From Clostridia bacterium (lineage in GTDB: Bacteria > Bacillota > Clostridia > Oscillospirales > Oscillospiraceae), in assembly GCA_021153265.1 (NCBI GenBank), contig JAGKTU010000032.1, positions 1 to 20,269 of the forward strand: a stretch of 20,269 nt of DNA, given 5' to 3'. The first letter of the stretch is position 1. Each line of letters starts with the position of its first letter. The translations under genes were made by a program, and so were the position numbers. Below, in pieces: positions 1-7,453 of this stretch. The notes beneath the pieces were generated by a model. That model ran no database searches. It was not told the origin of the DNA and saw only the letters and a program-made list of their open reading frames with translations.

Positions 1-130
1 CCTGCCTTTCGGTTTTGTCTGGACAACTCAACCATAACACAGGTCATCCCTATTCACTATTCTTTTTTCTTTTTGTTACACATCATTGTAATACCTACAA
101 TCCGACAAAAGGGGACTTTGAAAGAAATCC

Positions 131-159
131 TTGCATTTTCCACCATTTGTCGGTATAAT
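131..159 (+). promoter_or_regulatory. sigma-A promoter for the smc operon
   Basis: TTGCAT at 131-136 and TATAAT at 154-159 are separated by exactly 17 nt, which predicts transcription starting near 166. That gives a 5' leader of about 32 nt before the GTG start of smc. A second TATAAT at 172-177 has no well-spaced -35 box. Confidence 0.65.
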
Positions 160-198
160 AAAGTGATTTGTTATAATGTTTTTGCAAGAGGTTATACT

Positions 199-3100
199 GT
201 GTATCTAAAATCATTGGAATTACAGGGCTTTAAGTCCTTTCCGGACAAAACGCTGATCCGCTTTGGCGACGATATCACCGCCATTGTCGGCCCCAACGGC
301 TCCGGTAAATCGAATATTTCCGACGCTATTCTCTGGGTTATGGGCGAACAGAGCAGCAAAACCCTCCGTGGCGCGAAAATGGAAGATGTCATTTTCGGCG
401 GTACCCAGAAGCGCGGCTCCGTGGGCTTTGCCGAGGCGACCCTGACCCTTGACAATACGGACCGGGCGCTTCCTTATGATGCCGACGAGGTCATGGTCAC
501 CCGCCGCTACTATCGCTCCGGTGACGGTGAATACTACATCAATCGACAGTCTGCCCGTCTTCGCGACATCCACGAGATGTTCATGGACACCGGTTTGGGC
601 CGGGAGGGCTACTCCAACATCGGCCAGGGCCGTATCGACGAGATTTTGTCTCTGAAGAGCGCCGACCGCCGGGAGATCTTCGAGGAGGCGGCAGGTATCT
701 CCAAGTACCGCCACCGCAAGGAAGAAACCGAGCGGAAACTGGAGCGCACCGAGGACAATCTGCTGCGCATCGGCGACAAGGTCTCCGAGCTGGAACTGCA
801 GCTGGAACCGTTGAAGATCCAGTCGGAAAAAGCTAAAAAATATCTGGAACTGAAAGAAGAACTCCAGGGCGTGGAAGTGGCTGTATGGCTGGACACTCTG
901 GAAAAACTCTCCGCTGCCGCCAAGAAGGCGGAGGAGGATTACGCTTCCGCTTCTTTTGTTCTCCAGCAGGCCCATGACGATCTGGATTCTCTGTACCGGA
1001 AGGCAGAAACTCTCTCCGAGGAGCTGCGCACCCGGGATGGAGAATTGGAAACCGTGCGCCTGAAGAGCAATATGCTCCAGTCCACGCACCAGCAGCTGGA
1101 CGGCCAGATGGCGGTTCTGCGGGGAAATGTGGACAATAATTTGGGCAATATCCGTCGAATCGAGGAAGAATTGCTCGGTCAGGAGGATCGCTCCGGCGGA
1201 ATCGTCAGCCAGATCGACCAGACCCAGCAGCGCATCGCCGAGATCGAGGCGGAACTGGAAGAAAAACGTCAGCAGCTGGAAGCCTGCAGCCGGGAACTGG
1301 CTGCCATGACCGCCAATGCCCAGGGCAGAAGCAAGCAGTTTTTGGAGCTGCGCACCAAGGAATCCACCCTCGCTGCCGATCTGGCTGGCCGGGAAGCGGA
1401 TATCCGGGGTCTGGAGGAGAGCATGGTCACCATCCGGGAGCGGATGGAACAGCTGGATAATGACCTTGCCTCCGGCAAAAGCCGCCATCACGAGGCGGAG
1501 ACAAAACTCGCAGCCTGCCGCAAGGAACTGAAGGCAGCCCGGGAAACCGTCACCGCTGCCAACAATACAATCGCAGGCTACACCCTGCGCCAGAATACCC
1601 GCCTCAAGCGTCGGGACGAACTGGCGCAGAAGCAGCGTGAGCTGATCAGCAAGCTGGATTCCGTCAGCGCCAAGGCTCGGGTATTCCGGGCCATGGAGCG
1701 GGATTACGACAGTTACAACAAGGCCGTGAAAAAGGTCATGCAGGAGGCCGAGCGGGGCGCGCTGAAGAATATTCATGCGCCGGTGTCCCGATTGATTCGC
1801 ACGGAGGATCAGTACACCCTTGCTATCGAGATTGCACTGGGCGCGGCCATGCAGCAGATCGTGGTGGATAAAGAAGAGGACGGCAAGGCCGCTTTGAACT
1901 ATCTGAAGCGCACGAACAATGGCCGAGTTACCTGCCTGCCCTTGAATACCCTGCGCGGACGGCCCCTCCAGGAGAGTGGTCTGGAAAGCTGCCGGGGTTA
2001 TGTGGGCATCGCCTCCGATCTGGTGCAGACCGAAGATCGCTACCGGGAAGTGGTGGCGTATCTGCTGGTGCGTACGGTGATCGCCACCGACATCGACGCC
2101 GCCATCGCTATGGCGAAGAAATATAACAACCGATTTAAGATCGTCACTCTGGACGGTCAGGTCATGAACGCAGGTGGTTCCATGACCGGCGGTTCTACCA
2201 ATAAGGATGCAGGTATCCTGTCCCGCGCAAACGAGCTGGAGAAGCTCAGTAAGCAGGAAAAGGCTCTCCAGCAGCAGAAACTGACGCTGGATGCCGATCT
2301 GCAGGAGGCCCAGCGGCAGGCAGATCAGGTGGAATTCCAGCTGACTGCGGCACGGGATCAGCTTCGCAGCGCGGAGGATCAGGTGCTTCGGCTGGAGGGC
2401 GAGGAAAAGCAGCATGAAATTTTGCTGCAGGCAATTATGGAGGCAGAGGAGTCTGCGGGTCGGGAACGGGAGTCCCTGAAAGACCGGGAACGTTCCGACC
2501 GGGAGCGGTATGCCGCTCAGCAGGCACGGATCCAGATCTATACAGCAGAACTTTCTCAGACCAGAGAGAAGCTGGCGGATCTGGAAGGCGACGAAAGCGA
2601 GGCGGCTGAGGCCGTGGCGGCGGTGACGGAGCGGTCTACCGCGCTGAAGACCGAAGAGGCGGCTATGACCGCCGAGTGCGCCACTGCCCGGAACCATATT
2701 GAAGACCTGAAGAATCTCCGCAGCGCTATGGAAGGCGACAAGGAGAAGAAACTGGTGCTGATGGATGCTATCCGGCAGGAAAATCTTCGGCTGGAGGAGG
2801 AGATCGGTCAGCTTAAGACCCGGCAGGAGGAAAATGACCGGGAAAGCGCCCAGATGGAGCAGCAGCTGCAGCAACTTCTGGCTGACCGGGCATCCGCCGA
2901 GGCGGCTAAGACGAAGGCGGAACGGGAGTCTCAGGAGAAGAGCAAGGATATTCTCAATATGGAGAGAGCTTGCGCTCTGCTGGAGCAGAAAAAGGTGACC
3001 ACCGGCATGGAAGAGGGCCAGATCATCGACAAGCTCTGGGATTCCTACGGTCTGACCCCCGGCACTGCTGTAGAACATCGGGGCGAGATCGAGTCCGTGG

Positions 3101-3771
3101 CGGCAGGAAACCGCCGCGCTTCCGAACTGAAGCGGAAGATTTCCGCTCTGGGTACGCCGAACCTGGGTGCCATCGAGGAATACGCCCGGGTCAACGAGCG
3201 GTATTCGTATTTGGCGGAGCAGCGGGACGATGTGCTGAACTCCAAGCGTGAGCTGGAGAGCATTATCCGGGACATCACCAAGGAAATGACCACCATTTTC
3301 GTGGAGGAATTCAAGAAGATCGACCACTATTTCGGTCAGGTCTTCGAGGAGATGTTCGGCGGCGGCAAGGGTCAGTTGATTCTGGAAGATCCGGAGAATC
3401 CGCTGACCTGCGGCATCGAGATCCGCGTTCAGCCCCCCGGAAAGCAGGTCAAGACCATCACGCTGCTGAGCGGCGGCGAGAAGGCCTTCGTGGCGACGGC
3501 ACTGTATTTCGCCATTTTGAAGGTTCGTCCCACGCCCTTCTGTCTCCTCGACGAGATCGATGCGGCACTGGATGACCGGAACGTGGAACGGTTTGCCAAT
3601 TACCTGCACAACCTGAGCAAAAAGACCCAGTTTATCGTCATCACCCACCGCCGCGGTACTATGGAAGCTTCCGACGTGCTCTACGGCGTGACCATGCAGG
3701 AGCAGGGCGTCAGTAAACTGCTGCGGCTGGATCTCAATCAGATGGAAGAATATCTGGGTATTGTGGAATAA
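199..3771 (+). CDS. smc: chromosome segregation protein SMC
   Basis: Structural maintenance of chromosomes ATPase, the core of the bacterial condensin that works with ScpA and ScpB to fold and segregate the nucleoid. The 1190-residue product matches the family length (about 1190). The N-terminal head has the Walker A motif GPNGSGKS at residues 31-38. Long, charged heptad-like coiled coils run on both sides of a hinge at about residues 525-665, which ends in the glycine-rich segment AGGSMTGGS. The C-terminal head has the ABC signature LSGGE at 1090-1094 and Walker B LLDE around 1116-1119. I chose GTG at 199 because the protein then begins MYLKSLELQGFKSF, the normal SMC N-terminus, and AGAGG at 187-191 sits 7 nt upstream. 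The frame is open to a TTG at 73, but those 42 residues precede the promoter's predicted start site. ftsY follows after 15 nt, a common Firmicutes pairing. Confidence 0.96.
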   Translation: MYLKSLELQGFKSFPDKTLIRFGDDITAIVGPNGSGKSNISDAILWVMGEQSSKTLRGAKMEDVIFGGTQKRGSVGFAEATLTLDNTDRALPYDADEVMVTRRYYRSGDGEYYINRQSARLRDIHEMFMDTGLGREGYSNIGQGRIDEILSLKSADRREIFEEAAGISKYRHRKEETERKLERTEDNLLRIGDKVSELELQLEPLKIQSEKAKKYLELKEELQGVEVAVWLDTLEKLSAAAKKAEEDYASASFVLQQAHDDLDSLYRKAETLSEELRTRDGELETVRLKSNMLQSTHQQLDGQMAVLRGNVDNNLGNIRRIEEELLGQEDRSGGIVSQIDQTQQRIAEIEAELEEKRQQLEACSRELAAMTANAQGRSKQFLELRTKESTLAADLAGREADIRGLEESMVTIRERMEQLDNDLASGKSRHHEAETKLAACRKELKAARETVTAANNTIAGYTLRQNTRLKRRDELAQKQRELISKLDSVSAKARVFRAMERDYDSYNKAVKKVMQEAERGALKNIHAPVSRLIRTEDQYTLAIEIALGAAMQQIVVDKEEDGKAALNYLKRTNNGRVTCLPLNTLRGRPLQESGLESCRGYVGIASDLVQTEDRYREVVAYLLVRTVIATDIDAAIAMAKKYNNRFKIVTLDGQVMNAGGSMTGGSTNKDAGILSRANELEKLSKQEKALQQQKLTLDADLQEAQRQADQVEFQLTAARDQLRSAEDQVLRLEGEEKQHEILLQAIMEAEESAGRERESLKDRERSDRERYAAQQARIQIYTAELSQTREKLADLEGDESEAAEAVAAVTERSTALKTEEAAMTAECATARNHIEDLKNLRSAMEGDKEKKLVLMDAIRQENLRLEEEIGQLKTRQEENDRESAQMEQQLQQLLADRASAEAAKTKAERESQEKSKDILNMERACALLEQKKVTTGMEEGQIIDKLWDSYGLTPGTAVEHRGEIESVAAGNRRASELKRKISALGTPNLGAIEEYARVNERYSYLAEQRDDVLNSKRELESIIRDITKEMTTIFVEEFKKIDHYFGQVFEEMFGGGKGQLILEDPENPLTCGIEIRVQPPGKQVKTITLLSGGEKAFVATALYFAILKVRPTPFCLLDEIDAALDDRNVERFANYLHNLSKKTQFIVITHRRGTMEASDVLYGVTMQEQGVSKLLRLDLNQMEEYLGIVE

Positions 3772-3786
3772 GGAAGGAGTCAAATT

Positions 3787-4698
3787 ATGGGCTTTTTGGA
3801 TAAAATTAAGAAGGGTCTGGCGAAGACCCGTGCGGCTTTCGGCAGCATGCTGGAGGATGTGTTCTCCAACGCCGATGCCATCGACGACGATTTCTTCGAT
3901 GAGTTGGAGGAGACTCTGATCCTTGCCGATATGGGCATGGATACGGTAAACAAGCTGATGGAGGAGCTGCGCTACCGTGTTCGTAACCGTGGCCTGACCA
4001 CCAAGGATCATGTGCGGTTCAACCTGAAGTTGATCCTGCAGGATATGCTGAACGTGGGCGACACCGCACTGAAGCTGAATACCCATCCTTCTGTGATTCT
4101 GGTCATCGGTGTCAACGGTGTGGGCAAGACCACCACCATCGGCAAGATCGCCAAGCAACTGACCGATCAGGGCAAGAATGTGATGCTGGTGGCCGGCGAT
4201 ACCTTCCGTGCCGCCGCTGCAGATCAGCTGGAAATTTGGGCTGGCCGCTCCGGCGCCTCCATCGTGCGCCAGCACGAGGGCGCTGACCCGGCTTCCGTGG
4301 TCTACGACGGCATTCAGTCCGCAAAGGCAAAGGATGTGGATGTGATCATCATCGACACCGCCGGACGTCTGCACAATAAGCAGAATCTGATGAACGAGCT
4401 GAACAAGATCACCCGGATCGTCAACCGGGAACTGCCCGATGCGGACAAGGAAGTGCTGCTGGTGCTGGACGGCACCACCGGTCAGAACGGTCTGATTCAG
4501 GCGAAGACTTTCAAGGAGATCGCCGGCGTCACCGCTGTCGCCGTCACCAAGCTGGATGGCACCGCCAAGGGCGGTATCGTCATCGCTGTGGCGGACTCTC
4601 TGCAGGTGCCTATCAAGTTCGTGGGCGTGGGTGAGCAGGTGGATGATCTGATGCCCTTTGAAACGGATTCCTTTATCCAGGCTCTGATTGGAGAGTAA
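3787..4698 (+). CDS. ftsY: signal recognition particle receptor FtsY
   Basis: SRP-receptor GTPase that docks Ffh-ribosome complexes at the membrane so that nascent membrane proteins reach SecYEG. The 303-residue product contains only the N and G domains. The long acidic A domain of the E. coli protein is absent, as in most Gram-positive versions. GTPase motifs are clear: G1 GVNGVGKT at 108-115, the insertion-box sequence DTFRAAAADQLEIWA after it, G3 DTAGR at 190-194, and G4 TKLD at 254-257, followed by the closing GVGEQVDDLMPF. The start ATG has a good Shine-Dalgarno (AAGGAG) just upstream. It lies 15 nt after smc and 3 nt before rdgB, so co-transcription is very likely. Confidence 0.97.
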   Translation: MGFLDKIKKGLAKTRAAFGSMLEDVFSNADAIDDDFFDELEETLILADMGMDTVNKLMEELRYRVRNRGLTTKDHVRFNLKLILQDMLNVGDTALKLNTHPSVILVIGVNGVGKTTTIGKIAKQLTDQGKNVMLVAGDTFRAAAADQLEIWAGRSGASIVRQHEGADPASVVYDGIQSAKAKDVDVIIIDTAGRLHNKQNLMNELNKITRIVNRELPDADKEVLLVLDGTTGQNGLIQAKTFKEIAGVTAVAVTKLDGTAKGGIVIAVADSLQVPIKFVGVGEQVDDLMPFETDSFIQALIGE

Positions 4699-4701
4699 GG
4701 C

Positions 4702-5307
4702 ATGAAAGTAGTACTGGCAAGCAAAAATAAGCACAAGCTGGTGGAAATCAGCAAGATTACTGAGAAATTCGGTTTTGATCTGGTGCTGCAGTCCGAATTG
4801 GGCGTGGACGTCGATGTGGAAGAGACAGGTACGACCTTTGAGGAAAATTCCTTCCTCAAGGCCGAGGCTGTGATGAAGGCTACCGGCCTTCCGGCGCTGG
4901 CGGACGATTCCGGTATCGCGGTGGACGCGCTGAACGGTGAGCCGGGCATCTATTCTGCCCGGTATGGCTTTGATGATACTCTGGACGACTGGGGGCGGCT
5001 GCTTCTACTGCTGAAAAATACGGAGCACGTGCCCGATGGGCAGCGGCAGGCACAGTTCGTCTGTGTCATCACCATGGTCACCCCTGAGGGCGAGACCATT
5101 CAGGCTCGCGGCGAGATCCACGGCGAACTGCTGAGAGAACCCCGGGGCGAAAACGGCTTCGGCTATGATCCGATTTTTTACTATCCGCCCTTTGGCATGT
5201 CCACGGCGGAGATGAGCCCGGAGGACAAGAATCAGGTGTCCCACCGGGGCAACGCACTGAAAGTTTTTTACGAGAAATTGAAGGAGGCAGGTTATGCTGA
5301 CAAGTAA
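4702..5307 (+). CDS. rdgB: XTP/dITP diphosphatase (RdgB/HAM1 family)
   Basis: House-cleaning pyrophosphatase that hydrolyses dITP, ITP and XTP to the monophosphates and so keeps deaminated purines out of DNA and RNA. The 201-residue length is normal. Substrate-binding S-x-N-x-x-K lies at residues 7-12, and the catalytic ADDSG segment places Asp68-Asp69 where the family has its general base. The C-terminal half has the expected GENGFGYDPIF and SHRGNAL motifs. ATG at 4702 is 3 nt after the ftsY stop, and the end overlaps yhbY by 14 nt, so translation is probably coupled. In many Clostridia this gene neighbours yhbY or metallophosphoesterase genes. No phosphoesterase gene is present here. Confidence 0.95.
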   Translation: MKVVLASKNKHKLVEISKITEKFGFDLVLQSELGVDVDVEETGTTFEENSFLKAEAVMKATGLPALADDSGIAVDALNGEPGIYSARYGFDDTLDDWGRLLLLLKNTEHVPDGQRQAQFVCVITMVTPEGETIQARGEIHGELLREPRGENGFGYDPIFYYPPFGMSTAEMSPEDKNQVSHRGNALKVFYEKLKEAGYADK

Positions 5308-5764
5308 GCAGCGGGCAGAGTTCCGCGCCCAGGCCAATGCTCTGGATACTACCCTGATGGTGGGCAAGGACGGCGTCACCGAGGCGGTCATCGCTGAGGC
5401 TGACAAGCTGCTCACCGCCCGGGAACTGATCAAGGGTAAGGTTTTGGAGAGTGCGCTGATGAGCGCAAGAGAGGTGAGCGACGCTATCTGCGAGGCTACC
5501 GGCGCTGACGGAATCTCCTGCGTGGGTTCCAAGTTCGTTATCTGGCGTTTCAGTGAGAAGTGCCAGGAGGAGCGCAATCAGACCGGCCGCGCCAAGCGGA
5601 AGGAGACCCCCAAGAGCAAGGCTGACCCCGTTGGCAAGGGTATGCGGGCCAGAAAGGCCGCAGCAAGAAAGGTTCGGGAGCAGCGCAATGAGTATTTCCG
5701 CCAGCAGGCCATCGAAAAGGCCATCGAGCGCAGCCGGGAAAAGCAGCTGCGGGGCGAAGACTAA
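5294..5764 (+). CDS. yhbY: YhbY-family CRM-domain RNA-binding protein with a basic C-terminal extension
   Basis: The CRM-domain protein YhbY associates with pre-50S ribosomal particles in bacteria. Residues 1 to about 95 make a complete CRM domain: an N-terminal helix (SKQRAEFRAQANALD), the GxxG-type loop VGKDGVTE, the TARELIKGKVL strand region and the closing GSKFVIWRFSEK. Standalone YhbY is about 95-100 residues, but this product is 156. The extra 60 residues are strongly basic and helical in character, rich in Lys, Arg and Ala (for example MRARKAAARKVREQR), consistent with an added rRNA-contacting tail. AAGGAGG lies just before the ATG at 5294, which overlaps the end of rdgB by 14 nt. In Bacillus the yhbY-nadD-yqeK-rsfS order is the same, supporting a ribosome-assembly role. 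Confidence 0.88.
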   Translation: MLTSKQRAEFRAQANALDTTLMVGKDGVTEAVIAEADKLLTARELIKGKVLESALMSAREVSDAICEATGADGISCVGSKFVIWRFSEKCQEERNQTGRAKRKETPKSKADPVGKGMRARKAAARKVREQRNEYFRQQAIEKAIERSREKQLRGED

Positions 5765-5787
5765 GATCGCAATGGTTAACTGGGGAG

Positions 5788-5809
5788 CGTGGCAGTAAGA
5801 ACTGCCATG
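5788..5809 (+). other. intergenic RNA hairpin upstream of nadD-yqeK
   Basis: A 9-bp stem (one G-T wobble) closes an AAGA tetraloop at 5797-5800 in the 94-nt gap between yhbY and nadD. No T-run follows, so it is not a standard terminator. It could be an RNA-processing or stability element. The short frame ATG-GTT-AAC-TGG ending in TAA (5772-5798) runs into its 5' arm. Confidence 0.4.
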
Positions 5810-5858
5810 ATCCCATCTTTCACTGTCAATTCTTATCGGGAAACAGGAGGAGGACACC

Positions 5859-7049
5859 ATGGAACGCATCGGCATTTACGGCGGCAGCTTTAACCCGCCG
5901 CACATCGGTCACATTCAGGCGGCGCAGCAGGCGATCCGGACGCTGGGTCTTGGCAAACTGCTGCTGATTCCTGCCGGTATTCCGCCTCATAAGGTCATGC
6001 CCGGCAACACCCCCACCGGGGAGGAGCGGCTGGAAATGCTGCGCATCGCTGCGGTGGAGGAGACCATGGAGGTCTGCGACATCGAGCTGAAGCGGGAAGG
6101 CCCCAGCTACACCTATGAAACGGTGGAGCAGCTTCGGCTGCGCTTTCCGGATGCGGAGCTTTACTTGCTGATGGGAACCGATATGTTCCTTTCGTTCCAA
6201 ACTTGGAAAAATCCTCAGCGGATCCTGGATTGCGTGACGCTTGCGGTGATGTACCGTGGCGAAAAGGGAGAAAGCCTGAAAATTGCCGAGAAAAAGGCTG
6301 AAATGGAAGGCCTGGGCGCAAAGATCGTGCTGGTGGAGAACAAAATCACCGCCATTTCCTCTACCCAGCTGCGCCGTCTTCTGGCGTTTGGTTGCTCCGG
6401 GGCATATCTTCCTCAAGGTGTGGGAGACTATATCCGGGAGCGGGGGCTTTATGACGTGGGGGCTGACTGGAAAGGTCTTTCCATGGAAGAATTGGAGCCC
6501 ATTGTCATCCGACTGCTGAATCCCAACAGGGTGAACCATGTGCTGGGCTGCCGGGATACGGCGGTGGAACTGGCAAAGCGCTGGGGTGCAGACGTAAAGG
6601 ATGCTGCCCGGGCAGGATTGCTCCACGATATTACCAAGGCCCTGGACGGCCCTCTGCAATTGACATTGTGTGACGGCTATGGTAAGATATTAAGTGATTT
6701 TTCCAGAAAATACCCCAAAACCCTCCATGCGCTCACCGGAAGTTTGGTGGCGGAGCATGTGTTTGGGGAAAATGAAGCGGTGGTTTCCGCCATCGCCAGC
6801 CACACCACCGGTAAGGCCGACATGACGATCTTGGAAAAGATCATCTATGTGGCGGATTACATGGAGCCCTGCCGGAATTTCCCCGGCGTGGAGGAATTGC
6901 GGAAGCTGGCCTTTGAAGACATAGATGCCGCGCTAAAGCTGGGGCTGGAAATGACTCTGGAGCATCTGAAAAAACAGGGCAACGAAGTCAGTCCCGAGTC
7001 CCGTCAGGCGCTGGCGTGGCTGAAAAAACAAGAGCTTACATCCTCATGA
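5859..7049 (+). CDS. nadD: fused nicotinate-nucleotide adenylyltransferase (NadD) and YqeK HD-domain hydrolase
   Basis: Two enzymes in one 396-residue chain. Residues 1 to about 200 are NadD, which converts nicotinate mononucleotide and ATP to deamido-NAD. It has the nucleotidyltransferase signature GGSFNPPHIGH near the start, the GTDMFLSFQTWKNP segment, the ISSTQLRR motif and the closing GVGDYIRERGLY. Residues about 210-396 are a complete YqeK HD domain: His227 in RVNHVLG, the His256-Asp257 pair in GLLHDITK, His290, His315 in SHTTGK and Asp333 in VADYMEP. YqeK of Bacillus is a symmetrical diadenosine tetraphosphate hydrolase. nadD and yqeK are normally adjacent genes, and here the stop between them is gone. 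GGAGGAGG precedes the ATG at 5859, and rsfS follows after 15 nt. Confidence 0.93.
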   Translation: MERIGIYGGSFNPPHIGHIQAAQQAIRTLGLGKLLLIPAGIPPHKVMPGNTPTGEERLEMLRIAAVEETMEVCDIELKREGPSYTYETVEQLRLRFPDAELYLLMGTDMFLSFQTWKNPQRILDCVTLAVMYRGEKGESLKIAEKKAEMEGLGAKIVLVENKITAISSTQLRRLLAFGCSGAYLPQGVGDYIRERGLYDVGADWKGLSMEELEPIVIRLLNPNRVNHVLGCRDTAVELAKRWGADVKDAARAGLLHDITKALDGPLQLTLCDGYGKILSDFSRKYPKTLHALTGSLVAEHVFGENEAVVSAIASHTTGKADMTILEKIIYVADYMEPCRNFPGVEELRKLAFEDIDAALKLGLEMTLEHLKKQGNEVSPESRQALAWLKKQELTSS

Positions 7050-7064
7050 AAGGAAAGAGAATAT

Positions 7065-7427
7065 ATGTTAACACCCCAACAGGTTGCCTATGAAGTGACC
7101 AAAGCCCTGGACGAGAAGAAGGGCATCGATATCAAGCTGCTGAAGATCGATCGGGTCAGCTCTCTGGCTGACTACTTCCTGATCTGCACCGGTACTTCCA
7201 ACACCCACGTCAAGACCCTCTGCGACTACGCTGAGTTCACCCTGGAGAACCTGGGCGAGCCTCTGCTGGGTCGGGAAGGCCATCGTGGCAACAGCTGGGA
7301 GCTGCTGGACTACGGCACCATCGTGGTGCATGTGTTCACCGACGAGGCCCGGAAGTTCTATGACCTGGAGCGGCTGTGGGCAGACGCTGAGAGCATCGAT
7401 CTGAGCGAAATCGTGCTGCCTAACTAA
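7065..7427 (+). CDS. rsfS: ribosome silencing factor RsfS
   Basis: RsfS (Iojap/YbeB family) binds ribosomal protein L14 on the 50S subunit and blocks subunit joining during starvation. The 120-residue product has the usual length and motifs: the SSLADYFLICTGTSNTHVKTL segment in the first half, then GHRGNSWELLDYGTIVVHVF and the ARKFYDLERLW signature near the C-terminus. AAAGGAAAG upstream of the ATG provides the ribosome binding site. Position directly after nadD-yqeK matches Bacillus and many other Firmicutes. Confidence 0.95.
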   Translation: MLTPQQVAYEVTKALDEKKGIDIKLLKIDRVSSLADYFLICTGTSNTHVKTLCDYAEFTLENLGEPLLGREGHRGNSWELLDYGTIVVHVFTDEARKFYDLERLWADAESIDLSEIVLPN

Positions 7428-7453
7428 TTGCAAAATATTCAGAGGTGAGATAA

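Noticed and set aside
1..130. Possible end of an upstream gene
   Set aside because: I see no frame with a convincing protein sequence or a terminator, so nothing can be assigned.
73..198. N-terminal extension of SMC from a TTG start
   Set aside because: No ribosome binding site. It contains the probable promoter and is not part of the conserved SMC N-terminus.
220..4734. A 1504-codon open frame on the minus strand opposite smc and ftsY
   Set aside because: It is antisense to two well-supported genes, its translation is low-complexity (rich in His, Leu and Gln) and matches nothing I know. Codon bias of the sense genes explains the lack of stops.
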